Positions 1-11,592 of a DNA stretch of 64,000 nucleotides are shown in pieces. The DNA comes from Exophiala sp. HKRS030. Lineage: Eukaryota > Ascomycota > Eurotiomycetes > Chaetothyriales > Herpotrichiellaceae. The notes beneath the pieces are model-generated. The model was given only the letters and a program-made list of their open reading frames with translations. It did no database searches and was not told the DNA's origin. Positions within the stretch are counted from its first letter, which is position 1. Every line of letters starts with the position of its first letter. Location: positions 372,001 through 436,000 of the forward strand of contig JAHWDD010000016.1 in assembly GCA_023897205.1 (NCBI GenBank), written 5' to 3'. The position numbers and the translations under genes were made by a program.

Positions 1-1362
1 CGGTATGTCTTGTTTTTCATGGTCGTTCTATACTACATCAAGCTGAGGAAGTTACATAGAATATTGCCTACGCATTCGAGTCGACATACACATCCATGAT
101 CGCATTCTACATCACTCAGCGACTTTTCGGTGGAATCTGGTATCTGACTGTCGCATTTCTCTTACCAAACATCCGTGGTGCAATGATTGGAATGGCTCTT
201 CAGGTCTTCATTTCAGTCGCCATTTGGATCGGTAGTATCCATGTTGCTTGGCCCAATCAACTCGCACCAATCTTCATCGGTCTCGTGCTTGATCTTTTTG
301 GAGGCATTTTCTTGGTCTACCTGTTCAGACAGGCTGCCACGAAAAAGAATCTGAAGCGGCTCGCACATTGGTTCGACTTTATGCCAGCTATCAATATTGA
401 GCATAGGGTAGAACGGAATAATGCTTTTGTTTCTTTGGTAAGTAAAAAGTGCTGATTTGTTTGAGTGTGGATATTGACAATCGGGGAATAGGTGTTTGGT
501 TATTCGATTCTCACCATTCTATTCCAATCCAGCTCTTCATTTGGAATCAATGCATTTTTCGGCAAAGGAGTGCTTGGTCTGATTCAAGCTTTTGTCTTCA
601 ACTGGTAGGCTGCCAAACCAACACATTTGCACGAACATCTACTTACCAAAGACCGTCAGGATCTACTTCGAAATTGACAGCTACAATGTACACGTCCATG
701 CCATCCGTCGTCACTGGGTAAGTAGCTCAGTATGGATATCCGCGCACCTCCCCTTCATCATGGGCTACATATTAGCAGCGTCAACGCTCTCCAAACTCGT
801 CCTGGCACACGACTCACCCAACGCCGACGAACACGATCTGGGCCACCACTATGAAGAACGCTCCGAAGCCGAAATACCCAAATCGCTACGCTGGTTCTAC
901 TGCGGCGGGCTAGGCGTCGCCCTCATTTCCATGTCTGTCATATCTTTCTGCCACATCCACAAACGGCTCAAACAGTCACGACTGAAGAAACGGCCACGCT
1001 TGGCCATCCGCGTCGCCGTCGCCGCCATCATCATCTGCCTGCCCACTGCAGACTCGCTCAACTCGTTGCAACTCATCGCCATCACGACGAGTCTTGTGTC
1101 GTTTGTGTTGATTTTGGATTTGTTCGGGAGTTCATGTGAAGGTGATCGGTTCTGGACCGGTGGCTGGTGTGATGCCGAGAAGAAGAAGTGCAAGTATACG
1201 GCGAATGTGAAGTTGGGTAGAAAGAGGAAGAGGGAGTTGGAGAAGGCGCTGATGAATGGTCAAAAGATGACCATTGCCGATTTGATGAAGAGGCATTCCA
1301 GTATGAGCAGTTTGGAGAGTGCGCCGAGTCGTGATGAGGAGTGGCATGGTGGGCATTATTAG
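1..1362 (+). CDS. LtrA-like multi-pass membrane protein, 5' end outside window
   Basis: Resembles the bacterial low temperature requirement A (LtrA) family, a group of multi-pass membrane proteins that is common in fungi and has no settled function. The window opens on a splice junction: bases 3-8 look like a donor (GTATGT) and an exon opens near 81. Coding then runs to 437, resumes at 492-604 and 660-1362, with introns 438-491 and 605-659. The joined protein keeps the family's W-F-D-F-x-P stretch (WFDFMPAINIEHRVERNNAF), a segment with IYFEIDSYNVHVHAIRRHW, and several hydrophobic helices. The last 70 residues are basic and probably cytosolic. The N-terminal helices lie upstream of the window. 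The family call is fairly secure; the role is not. Confidence 0.75.
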
Positions 1363-3012
1363 TGGGATAGACAGTGGAGGTATTGGTAGTGGAGAGGTGG
1401 AGCAGGTTTGTGTGAGAGTTTTTGGATGTTGATGATGGTATGTATCTGTCCGGGATAGACAGGCTTGAACATCCATCCTTTTTGAAATTCAATGTACGGA
1501 AAGCACGGTGTTTTTGGATTCTATACCTCATACTTTCTCTCACCATCCAGTGGGACTTCCAGGCATCTTCTGGGCTAAGAGTGTCGACACAAAATAGACA
1601 ATGGTTGAGTACTGGCTAAAACATGAATAAGACAATAAAACTACCTTTTACCTGTCCTCCTTTCATGCTTTGATAGACAGTGAATCAAACTGCTTAGCCT
1701 TCATCTCGACTTTCGGTCCCGCCTACCCGAAGACAGGAAGTTCATCACTATCAGCCGATCAACCATGATCACCATCCCATCTCGGCTCCGACCCATCTCC
1801 ACGCTTCAGGACCGGAGAAAACACATCCATCCCCAGAACTCCGAGGCTGTCTCCTGTCTTAGGTATGCTTACAATATTAACCTATCCACAAACCATTCCA
1901 CTCCAAGAACAAGAATATGTAACAGTAGATCCTCAAGCCGAACCCGCGGCCCTCGTGTCCACCGATTCCAGCAAAATCTATCCAATGACCAAGCGTCGGA
2001 AATCAATCCGAGTCCCTTTGGCCAAGTTCACCCCCGTCGATGCACCCAACACGTTAGCCGCCGGCAAAGGCTTGTGCTTTGGTGCGTTTGTCTCGAATAG
2101 GCATTGGAATCCAGGTGTCCTATCTTTGCCTACTACCTTCGCATCTTCATATCTAGGAGTACGGAGTACATCTGGAAATCTGGTAAACGCTTAGCCCACC
2201 TCCGTGCCTTCAAACACCTGTTCTTACTTTGAGAGCTCACCTTCTGTCTTAAGTAGGTATAGAGTGGCATAAGCATAGTGTACTTCTTTTACGCCCTGAC
2301 CATGATCCGTCGATGCATTCTGGATCATATCACTGTATCGAGGTATGAAAGTTTATCTAAACCCTCTCTCCCCCGCATCTTGGATGGGTGGGCAAGTGGG
2401 CAGGTGGATGGATTGGAAGCATGGATCATGGATGGATGTCAGTGCTACCCACCCACACGCCGCCTGGGTAACTAGTTAACTAGTCGGTTGGCTAATTAGC
2501 CTAGGTTTGACCAGTTGCTTACTTGGACTCCCGTCAGCGCGTGCCTGGGGAGTGCCCCTCGTCCTGAAGTGTCCTGGGCCACATGGCTTATCCGATAAGC
2601 TAGTTAGTTAACGAAACAGGTGGGAGGCACTCGGGAGGGGTTGAGGGGGTGCTTGTGGAGTTTGCCGCGTGTAATCATGGCGATATGTATCATTCAGGAA
2701 CGACATGGTGGTGATCCTATCGTGAGTATTTAGATACGAACGTTTCAGCTGGAGTGTTTTGTCATTGTATCTATATCCAGCATTCAATCTTCTCTTCCTT
2801 TTACGTCAGTACATATTGCCTTGATTCTTGTTCAAAGGCCACCGTAGGTGCTTGAATTGGTAGTCCATTTTGATCTCGACAGTCGAGCCGTTTCTTTCCC
2901 TTGGATCAAGAAGTACAGAACCAACGATTCAAGTTATCAACAACTGTCATCCCACCTCATCGTCTATACCGACAGCGTCTTCAACCCAACACTCACCCCT
3001 CTCCCTCTCAAC
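1363..3012. other. Intergenic region, no supported gene
   Basis: Small overlapping open frames occur at 1765-2194. The frame at 1865-2194 encodes a plausible-looking basic peptide (contains MTKRRKSIRVPLAKF), but I could not join it to an upstream exon and recognise no family. One copy of the TACGGAGTA 9-mer lies at 2160-2168. The stretch 2390-2660 is rich in short CTAG/TTAG words. Nothing else is assignable. Confidence 0.5.
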
Positions 3013-4051
3013 ATGTCATCACCACCACGCGACCAATCGCGCGGACTAGCACGGGTCTCAGCGCTAGACCCATCGACCACAGCGGAGAAACTCATCTCCA
3101 TCCTCGAAGAAGACGGCGCGGTGATCGTGACGAACCTGATCCCACAGGCATCCGCGCACCAAATCCACCTGGACCTGAAACCACACTTTGACGGCGACGG
3201 GGGCGACAAATCCGGATTTTTCCCATCGACCACCCGCCGCGCAACCGGGCTATTGGGCATCTCGCCGGGGTGCGTCGAGTTGGCTCTCAACCCGCTGTTC
3301 AACGCGGTTGCTGAACACTTACTCACGGATTCATTCACGTATTTCCTCGGCCAGACGAAACATACATCCGTATCGAAGCCGCAGATCTCGAGCACCGTGG
3401 CGTTTCAGGTCAATCCCGGTGGCAAGCAGCAAGGGTTGCATCGTGATGAGATCGATTACCATATTCGACATACCGATCGCCCGATGTTGATTGGGTGTGT
3501 CACGGCTGTCACCAAGACGACCAGGGAGAATGGTGCCACCATTGTCATTCCGGGAAGTCATAAGTGGGATGATGAGCGAGTGCCTCTGGATGAGGAGGCC
3601 GTGCCGGCTGAGTTGGAGCCCGGTGATGCAACGATTTTTCTGGGCGGGACGTATCATGCTGGCGGGGGAAATATCACGACGTGAGTTTTTCCTTTCATTT
3701 TCTTCAGATCCTCAGGTTGTCATATTCGGGATTTTCCTGTTACTCGTTGTATAAGAGAACATCCTCGCTGACCACCTCCCTCCCGAATCCCCTCATATGG
3801 GGACGACAGGGGACTCGCATGATAGTGACCAAGCACGCGAAACAGTCGGTATATTCTTGTGCAAGGGCATGTATCGACAAGTCGAGAACCAGTACTTCAT
3901 GGTACCTCCTGAAAAAGCCAAGGATCTGCCTGTCAAGGCTCAGCGTTTATTGGGTTATGCCATGTCGCCCCCGTTCTGTGGGTTCGTTCAGTATAAAGAT
4001 CCAATGCAGTTGTTCTTCGGTGTAGTTGATGAGGAGACGGTTGTGCTTTAG
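3013..4051 (+). CDS. Phytanoyl-CoA dioxygenase (PhyH) family protein
   Basis: Fe(II)/2-oxoglutarate-dependent oxygenase of the PhyH family, which hydroxylates small molecules in lipid or secondary metabolism. The ATG at 3013 is chosen because the in-frame sequence upstream (from 2848) does not look like protein. Exon 1 is 3013-3680, the intron is 3681-3825 (GTGAGT...GATAG, 145 nt), and exon 2 is 3826-4051, giving about 297 residues. The iron-binding HxD is visible in LHRDEIDYH and the distal histidine in FLGGTYHAGGGNIT. The G-A-T-I-V-I-P-G-S-H-K-W strand is typical of the family. The reading frame is intact across the junction (NITTDQARETVGIF). Substrate unknown; no biosynthetic partner gene sits next to it. 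Confidence 0.82.
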
Positions 4052-4485
4052 TGAGATTTGTGCGAGTTGGTGAGAGAGGAGGAGAGTCAGAAGGAGGAAG
4101 TTTCCGAGTGGATTCTTTGGAGAAGTGGTATTTTGAGACATGGTTGAGGCTTCATCATATGACGGTGTGAGGTGCTCCTGGTGGTGTTTATGCCTCTGCA
4201 CAGTCCTCGGTACTGAGTAGCAGTCGTGAGTATTCTTTCCCCAGGTAATCGAGAGGTTCTGGCGTGTGCACCTGGAAGACTTGGGGCGTGTGGTTATGCT
4301 TGTGGGAGGAGGCCACCATTAGCTTGCTCCTTTTATGAATCCAACCTCTAGCGGCCGTTGGTACATTGCCGTCAACTTTGTGTATCCTTTGTAGGAGTCC
4401 ACTGTTGCCATGCCGCAAATCCAGGATGTATCGCTTCCTTTCTTCCCCTTCTCTTCTCTTCTTCTCTCATCCCTTCCTCATCCTC
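4052..4485. other. Spacer between convergent genes
   Basis: This spacer lies between the 3' ends of the PhyH-like gene and the ketosamine kinase gene on the opposite strand. It should hold both 3' untranslated regions. No coding sequence or repeat is evident. Confidence 0.5.
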
Positions 4486-5579
4486 TCACGACGAACCACC
4501 ATATTTCGCAATAAGTCGCTTCAAAATCCCCATGGCCCCACTTCTATACCCACCACCAAAAATCGCCCAATGATTCAAATGATGATATGACTCATACAGA
4601 CTGAGACGATCTTCATACTCATCAACCGGCTCCGTCTTGGGGACCATGTCATGATACTCCGACCAGAACTTCCCTCCAAATCCTCCGAACATGCGCATGA
4701 TGCCGAACTCATACTCGTTATGCGCATAGCAGGCACTCGGGTCGAAAACAACTTCTTCCACGACATCCCCTGACTCTTCTCCACCTTGATCCTCATCCTC
4801 ATCCTCACGTCGTGCTCTCCCAACAAACCTCCCTTTCCCATGATTGCCCGCCCACAAATCGCCATGGACGACAACAGGGCTAATCCCCTTCTCCCCACCT
4901 AGATGCCCATCCCCCAACAATCTCGGCACGACGTCTCTGGCCGCGCGTTCGACGACCTTTCTCAACTCGGGATCCTTGCCATTATTCGCCTCGCCGCGCT
5001 GCAGGATCATCAACAAGCGCTGCTCGGCGAAGAACTCTGCCCACGATGCACGGAACCCGTTCTCCTGCGGCGTATCGCCACAACACGTCGTCACTGGGAA
5101 CCCGAACTGCGGGACGCCGTCGTATCCCTGTGGAACCGGCGCGGGCGTGGAATGTAGACGCGCGAGTTTCTGCGCCAGCGAGAGACCGCTGCCGTCTTTG
5201 CCTTTCGCGTGGCTTCTGGTCTTGGTCACGCTGCTGCTGCTACTACTACTACGACCGCCTAGTTCGAGGAACTCGGTGGCGAGGAAATAGCTACCGGGAT
5301 TTGCTTTGCCGTTGTCCAATTTACCCCATGCGAATGCTTGCGGTGCGAGACTAGGCACGGCCGCGTGGATCGCGTTGAGCGATGCGTGCTCGCCTTCGAA
5401 CATCGTTGCGGCCCCGCAGAGGACGATGTTTTGATGAAGAATGATTGTGGTGTGCCGTTGCTTGTGGAAGTGAGGCGGAATGTTCGTGCAAACCCGGACC
5501 CGCCATGGGGAGTCAGCGTGGTCGTGTCGATGGAGAGGGATAGAGCGCGGAGGATGGATGGGTCGATTTGTGTTGGCAT
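4486..5579 (-). CDS. Fructosamine/ketosamine-3-kinase family protein, frame broken once
   Basis: Fructosamine-3-kinase family: phosphorylates ketosamines on glycated amines so that they decompose (protein or metabolite deglycation). The N-terminal frame begins MPTQIDPSILRALSLSID and holds the G-loop-like GGSGFARTF and FFIKTSS; it must switch to a second frame beginning MFEGEHASLNAIHAAVPSLA. The catalytic loop VVVHGDLWAGNHG and the family tail FDPSACYAHNEYEFGIM followed by MFGGFGGKF are intact. Adding one base to the GGGG run (5412-5415 on +) joins both frames perfectly. I found no GT-AG intron that does so. A low-complexity Ser-rich insert lies after FLELGG, with codons near 5225-5260. About 364 residues when joined. 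Confidence 0.8.
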
Positions 5580-6136
5580 CTTCCTTGAGTAACGGATTTC
5601 AAGTTACGATTTGGAGATTCAGGGTTTGATTGTCCTTTTGTAACTTTTGTTGCGTTGATAAATAGATAACTTTTATCTGGTTTAACTCGCATACAACGTT
5701 AATCGCGACGGCCGTATTCTCTGTTCGGTCGTGGTTCTGAATTCCAAGTGGGAACGGTCTGAGTGATTTGTGTGGTAGACCGTACAACTATGTCAAGTAC
5801 GTATTGATCTTTGTGATCTTCAAGCTCTGATACAACGTCAAGATGCTGGATTGTATGGAAATGATATCCTGAGATGTATGTGGTATGATGAAATGCAGCA
5901 CATGACGTAATTTGGTGGGATTGAGGCATGTGATTTCTTCTGAGTTGCTTGTCTATGGCATGTATCGAGGGGTATTAAATCGCATATCTAAGTAAATCAC
6001 CATGCTTATATAATAAAGGACGTTACAGCCACTGTCCTGAAGTCTACTGGGAGAAGCAAACTCGAGACTCTGGCCAGCCATGTGAAGCTTCGACAGCCAT
6101 TTATGTCTATACCAGTAACATCCCCACCCAAGCCAT
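5580..6136. other. Intergenic region between two minus-strand genes
   Basis: This stretch is upstream of the ketosamine kinase and downstream of the MFS gene, both on the minus strand. It is AT-rich with no coding signal or repeat that I can support. It probably holds the kinase promoter and the MFS 3' untranslated region. Confidence 0.45.
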
Positions 6137-8197
6137 TCAATGAGTCAATCCAGCAGCCGTGATCTCATTGACATACTTCAAATACCTCGCTGTTGAAGCC
6201 TTGCGGAACCGCTTACCATATTTGACAAAGACCAAGAACGTCAACACCTGAGCCATCCCAGCAAACGCCGCGAGAATGAAAGCGTTCTTGTAGCCCATGT
6301 TTGTGACCCATGGCGTGATGCCATATCCTATGGCGAAGGACATGGTGTTTCGAATGATGATTACGGTGATGATGGTTTCTCCAGCGAGGTCGCGGTAGCT
6401 GTCGACGGCGTAGCTGATCGAGAGTTGCAGGCCGACGGTGTTGATGAATGCGATGACGCACATCGCGAAGATGAGACCAAACCAGTGGACCTGTTGATGA
6501 TTCTTTGGTCAGGGAAGTGTTCTCATGGTAGGGCTGATGAAAGGATAAAGTGCTCGACTTACGTGTTCAGCGGCACCGACACCCCACAGGATCAGGCTGA
6601 AGGGATGAGGATCAACGATGCCAAGAATAACCACAGCCGGTGTTCAGGTTCCATGATCCCTCCTTTGCGACGCGCATAACGTACGATCCACCAGTCTCCG
6701 AAGTTCCCTGTATATCCGGCGCCGAGAAAGACTCCAATAAGTGGACTGACGTAGCTGAGACCAACCATGCTGGGTGCGAAGTTGTATGGTGTTCCGCTGA
6801 GGATCAATGATGCTGTACCGTTGAGAACGTTGAACCACACCTAAACAGCGTCAGACTTGTTTTTAGTGTCTATTGTGAGTTTTCAAGAGGAAATGGTTGT
6901 CCAACTTACAAGGTTGCTTCCGTATGAGAATCCTGCATACGCAACGACGGGGAAAGTCATGTAGATCAGTGGTCGCATGACCATGCCAAGCAGCTCGTTC
7001 TTCTTCGTGAAGGCGTCTGCCTCGAAAAGTCGCATCTTCTGGAGATATGTCTTTTTGGATTGAGGAGTGTCCACGAAACCTTCTTCGGCAGAATTGCTGG
7101 ATACGGGAGAATTCATGATACTCTTCTCAGTAGGCGAACCACTCTTTTCAGCTCCGGACTCTATGACCGGTGTTTGGGTACCTGTAGTATCAGGTGATGC
7201 CTGGGTGATTGTGGTTGCTCGCGAGTAGTTTGTTTCTTCCATGAATAGAAATAGGTAGATGAAACCAATGCCTTGGAATATAGCACACCAATACAGTACC
7301 TGTCACGTATTAGCTTTGATGAGTGCCTTCGCTATCGGGTACAACACAATCCAGGATCTGACTTACCCAAGCCCAACCTTGAGCATCATTGATAAATCCT
7401 ATCAAGCTCAAGTTACACATAGATCAGAATTTTGCGGATTCGTGGATCACCCACCTGCGATGATCGGGGCAAAGAAGTTCGACCCAGCCAGAAACAAACC
7501 ATACAGCGCGATATATCTCCCTCTTTCGTGCGTGAAATAAATATCCACAACTGAGATCTCGCACAAAGACTCAATAGGGGCGCCAAAGAAACCTTGAAGA
7601 ATCTTGTTTGCAATCCATTGACCATTTGTTTTGGTATGAGGTGCCCATACTTGTATAGCAAGAGTCGCCAGAATTGATATCAAATAGACTGGTCTTTTGC
7701 CATACTGGAGAGCGAGCGGTTGCCAAAACTGTCGAGTGGTTAGAATTAATTTAAAAAGGAGATCTGGACGAGATTTACCAGACAGCCCCAGCCAAAGAAC
7801 AGGAACCTTATTGTATATTAGCACAACAGAATGGTGTTGTTGATTTTGGAACATACATATAACCAGTACCCGCGTTCAAATCACCAAGAGTTAAACCGGT
7901 AGCCTCTGAAATCGGCACAAGAACTGAATATATAGCGGCCGAAGCGATGCCGACCCTTTCCAATCATTAGACAACTTGCACGAGAAGATACCTCCATAAT
8001 GCTTACATCAAGGTATACATGCACATGCAAGATGTCGACAAGAGTTTCCTCCTTGGAGACCAATTCAAAGGATCGTCGGGATCCGTACTTGGCGTAGGGA
8101 TAAGAACAATATCCCGTTGACCGGCACCTTTGGCATGCTTCGCTTTCATAGTACCCTCCAGATCCACCAAATGGATCGTTCCAGGGATGAACTCCAT
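6137..8197 (-). CDS. MFS transporter, DHA1-type
   Basis: Twelve-helix major facilitator of the fungal drug:H+ antiporter-1 type, expected in the plasma membrane; substrate unknown. The start is taken at 8197 (MEFIPGTIHLVDLEG), with 8224 as an alternative. The family signature DPDDPLNW precedes the first helix. Seven introns join in phase: 7956-8006, 7807-7856, 7729-7778, 7400-7454, 7300-7366, 6841-6909 and 6491-6562. Helix landmarks include LQYGKRPVYLIS, HERGRYIALYGLFLAGSNF and a charged central loop around residues 250-320. After SLILIPSA the raw frame hits a stop; one extra C in the CC at 6595-6596 (+ strand GG) restores ALILWGVGAAEHVHWFG. This is one of the series of single-base losses. 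Confidence 0.85.
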
Positions 8198-8224
8198 TGA
8201 GGAGTTTTCAGAATTTGGTACCAT

Positions 8225-9378
8225 GGCCAAAAACCACAATCCTAATAAGCAAGCAGCCAAGAGATTTAGACACGGTGTGAGCTTTAGATGGCAACCTTCA
8301 GGAGTATTTGCTCAAGATGGAACAAAGATGAGATTCACAACGGTGCCGAGACAGGAATCACACAGAATATATGCTGTGCAACACAAGAGGGATATCCGGT
8401 CTCACGCCGCTCGCTATCAACAGAGCATGCAATCCATCACTGATAGCAGAAGTGATGCTGGATCCAAGACTCCACATCCCCCATGCCCCTATCGATAGCG
8501 GCCAACCCACCTGTGTCGAATCAAATATGATAGCGCTGTCAAGCATTTCCCAATTCGTCGGCTAATAGTAGCTTGATCGCTTTAAAATGAAGATCATTCC
8601 GGATATTCGGTGGCAAGGGGAATCCACTCCTTTGCTGTTTAAAGTGTGGTTGGTGGGAATCTGTGTATGAGCCGGGTACATTCCTTCAGAAAACGGAAAT
8701 TCCCGTATATGATTGATAGTCCGCTTGGTTTTGTTTGCTTGATCCCAAAAATACATGATTCTGTCATAATGGAAGACGAAGTCAAGTGCCCGCCGATGTC
8801 CGTAGGGGGATTTATGAGAAGGATATGGCAATACTAGATCGAAGACGTGTCGCCTGAACCACGCGTTTTCTTCGGTCCGTATTTGACACATAAGATACGA
8901 GACCACATCGAGCATTTGAATGAACATTTGGCCTACGAAGACAGGACTGACCTTCAAGGAGACACGACTATACTCACGTAGGTCTTCGATCCACATGCGG
9001 GGTTCATGTCCCGCCCTTCGACAGACGATCGAGCCTTGAGCTCTTAGTCATCAGCAACGCCGAGAGACCCGGGGAATGACATGGAGGGGGTCTAATGCCA
9101 ACAGCAGCATCGACGTCGTTCACACCACTGCACCAGATTGACAAAGTATGGTCAGTCCTATCATGTCGAAAGGAAGATAAACCGAAAAAGGCACGATATC
9201 ACGAATACATTCTCCAAATGACGTAATTCTTCATCCTCGACAAATCCCAACATTGGCAACTTATCGGAACCCTTAGCCGGTTGCCTGACTCTCATCTTGT
9301 GTCAAATATTCAAGAAGGACGACGCCGCGCTCAAAAATCCAATATAAAAGATTTTATTTACTATATCAAGCAAACAAA
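8225..9378. other. Intergenic region with one weak open frame
   Basis: This is the shared upstream region of the divergent MFS (minus) and SDR (plus) genes. Apart from the weak minus-strand frame at 8562-8996 I see no gene. A TATA-like stretch (ATATAAAAG) at about 9340 lies some 35 bases before the SDR start. Confidence 0.4.
8562..8996 (-). CDS. Doubtful hypothetical protein, 144 aa
   Basis: An ATG-initiated frame of 144 codons with no recognised domain. The first 60 residues (MWIEDLREYSRVSLKVSPVF and a hydrophobic stretch) look somewhat protein-like. The rest is unremarkable. It could be a decayed fragment or chance. It lies in the spacer between two divergent genes, so it might even overlap regulatory DNA. 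Confidence 0.2.
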   Translation of the reverse strand: MWIEDLREYSRVSLKVSPVFVGQMFIQMLDVVSYLMCQIRTEENAWFRRHVFDLVLPYPSHKSPYGHRRALDFVFHYDRIMYFWDQANKTKRTINHIREFPFSEGMYPAHTQIPTNHTLNSKGVDSPCHRISGMIFILKRSSYY

Positions 9379-10260
9379 ATGGCAGCAGCATCAACGCGAG
9401 TACTCATCCTCGGCGGCCATGGCAAGATCTCTCTCTTACTACAGCCCAAGCTCCTAGCGAAGAACTGGCATATCACCAGTGTGGTCCGCAATCCGGATCA
9501 CGAAAGTGAGATCCTGGCTCTTGGAAAGGATCAACCAGGTAAGATTGAGGTGTTGGTTGACAGTCTGGACGAGGTCAAGGAGGCGAGTCAGGCGCAGAGG
9601 GTGATTGATAGGGTTAAGCCTGACATTGTCGTGTGGTCGGCCGGTAAGTCGTGGGCTGGAGAAATCCTCGCCTAAAACATATCTGATGTGAATGAATCTT
9701 TGTAGGTGCTGGAGGCAAGGGTGGGAAAGAACGCACCAAGGCTGTTGACGAAGTCGCAGCAAAGGCATACATCTCGGCATCACTGGCGACTCCAAGCGTG
9801 ACCAAGTTCCTGATCGTGTCGTATATTGCCTCGCGCAAGGGCTATCCGCCATGGTGGACAGATGAGGACAGGAAGGCCGCGGATAAAGTTAACAATGAAA
9901 TCCTGCCTCATTATTTCAAGGCCAAAGTCGAGGCGGATGAGCATCTCGAAGCATTGACTAAGAAGCGATGGGATAGCGGGACAAGAAGTTTCAGTCTATC
10001 AATCTTAGACCAGGCACGTTGACCGACGAGCCTGGTACGGGGTTGGTCACCCTGGGCAAGACTTCGGCCAGAGGCAGTGTCTCGCGTGAGGATGTTGCGT
10101 CTGTTGCGGCGGCACTTTTGGCACGAGACGATACGCGTGGTTGGTATGATTTGTTGGAGGGCAAGGATAAGATTGATGATGCAATTGAGCAGCTGGTGAA
10201 GAATGGCCATAATGGCTTGGAAGGGAGGATTTGGAGCGAATTCATGCCCGAGCTACGTAA
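9379..10260 (+). CDS. NAD(P)-binding atypical SDR (NmrA/YwnB-like), two frame breaks
   Basis: Atypical short-chain dehydrogenase-like protein: N-terminal Rossmann strand with TRVLILGGHGKIS, then a WSAGAGGKGGKE loop over the cofactor and a typical YwnB-type tail (NLRPGTLTDEPGTG). Reductase, isomerase or redox-sensor roles all occur in the family. Exon 1 is 9379-9643, the intron 9644-9705. Two single-base losses disturb it. A G missing in GGG at 9979-9981 separates ALTKKRWDSG from KKFQSINLRPG. A G missing in GGG at 10223-10225 hides the normal ending GLEGEDLERIHARAT, which stops at 10260. The uncorrected frame runs to 10312. About 273 residues after correction. Confidence 0.75.
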
Positions 10261-10365
10261 AGTGCCTCAGAGCAAAAAGCCAGTCAGTTTCAGTTATCTT
10301 ACCTGTGTCTAAGTCTAAGGGATGAAAAGTCTTTGTGACCAATTCTCATGATTGTCTCTATCACA

Positions 10366-11592
10366 TTACAACCGAGCTTTCGAAGCGAGATGTTGCTGGA
10401 AGAGTTCGATAGCATGAGCAGCCATACCCTATACTTGATCAGTGATCCGTACGCATGACAACATTGATCCAGTAGACGAGCTCACCATGAAGATTGATAT
10501 CCTGCACCGCCAGCGCCATAGTTATGCACGAGCACGCGACCACCTTTCCGCTCCAGTTCGACTCGAGCACCACCTGTCCGGGAAGCTGTAATAGACGTGA
10601 GCAGGATTACATCCGCGAGTGATATGAATGCGGTGACTTACGCCTCAATCCAACATTATGACTAATCACCTGCAAATCCTCAGTTTTTCCCAACTCAGGC
10701 GCCAAAGCGCAACATCTCTCTTTGATCCTCTCTGCGAGTTGCAAATCAGGTTCAGAAGTCCAGTCGTTATCTCTCCTGGTACCACCGATGATAATTCCGC
10801 CGCCAAGTGGCCGGGGAAAGACATGTGCGAATTCGTTGCCCCACTTGGCTGAGGTTTTGATATACATTCGCTCCAACGGCTTGTGCGGTTCGGCGACAAG
10901 GATTGTCTGGCCTTTTGTCGGGTAGACGAGCTGATCTTCAACACCTCCTAAATGACGAGCGCCGAGGCCTGTACAGTTGAAAAATGCAGTCGCTTGGGGA
11001 ACTCATTGAAGAGAGTGCTAATGTGAGTATAAACTCTCCTCTTCAGCGTGATATCGGCTCGGATAAGCTCATTCTGTAGCCTTCGCGCCTTGTGAGTTTA
11101 TCGCCGTTATAGCTCATACGATGACGGTAGGCCAACTCACCAAGCAAGGTAGACGACAGTATTGATCATGAAGGTCACCATATCAACAGCCGCACCGACA
11201 TCAGAGGGTAGCTCGGTCTTGGGAACATTCGATATACCTCCAACGAGTTCCCTATACCACGGGTCTTTTGGTACATCGTCCGGGCCATCGTAGAGAATTC
11301 TCATGGGAAAAGGCTTAACACCACTTTCCGGTGACTTTTTTGATATTTTAACAAATCTCGTGAACGCTAACTTGTCGTACTGGGCGTATTGATTATAAGT
11401 TTTCTCAAATGTATGCCAATTTGCACCTGCCCACGGTGAGGTGTACTCTGTCATTGAAGCCGAACCAGGAAAATGTTTCGCCGTCACGGTAATTTTGCTG
11501 TTGGGATAGATGCTCTTGAGTTCGAGGGCAGTCGTAAGACCCGCCACTCCTGCGCCCAGAACCACAAACTCATGTGGCTGAGGGCTCGACAT
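10366..11592 (-). CDS. D-amino-acid oxidase, peroxisomal type, one frame break
   Basis: FAD-dependent D-amino-acid oxidase: oxidatively deaminates D-amino acids to 2-oxo acids, ammonia and H2O2. The N-terminal dinucleotide fold shows VVLGAGVAGLTTALEL, followed by the family motif MTEYTSPWAGANW. C-terminal landmarks are RPLGGGIIIGGTR, HNVGLRPSRTGG and VHNYGAGGAGYQSSWG. Introns lie at 11081-11140, at about 10589-10641 and at about 10428-10485. The protein ends ...ASKARL; ARL fits the peroxisomal PTS1 consensus, which suits an H2O2-producing enzyme. One C is missing in the CCCC run (+ strand GGGG, 10996-10999); restoring it gives FNEFPQATAFFNCTGLGAR. D-aspartate oxidase is the main alternative specificity. 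Confidence 0.85.

Noticed and set aside
1765..2194. Small two-exon gene
   Set aside because: The best donor (1863) and acceptors do not bring the two frames into phase, and there is no family match.
5250..5470. Intron instead of a frameshift in the ketosamine kinase
   Set aside because: There is no AG acceptor between the conserved blocks, and both sides are conserved right up to the break.
9900..10020. Intron instead of a frameshift in the SDR
   Set aside because: The only GT-AG pair would remove the conserved KVEADEHLEAL segment.
10366..11592. Fructosyl-amino-acid oxidase (amadoriase), which would pair neatly with the ketosamine kinase
   Set aside because: The motifs YTSPWAGANW and RPLGGGIIIGGTR are those of D-amino-acid oxidases.
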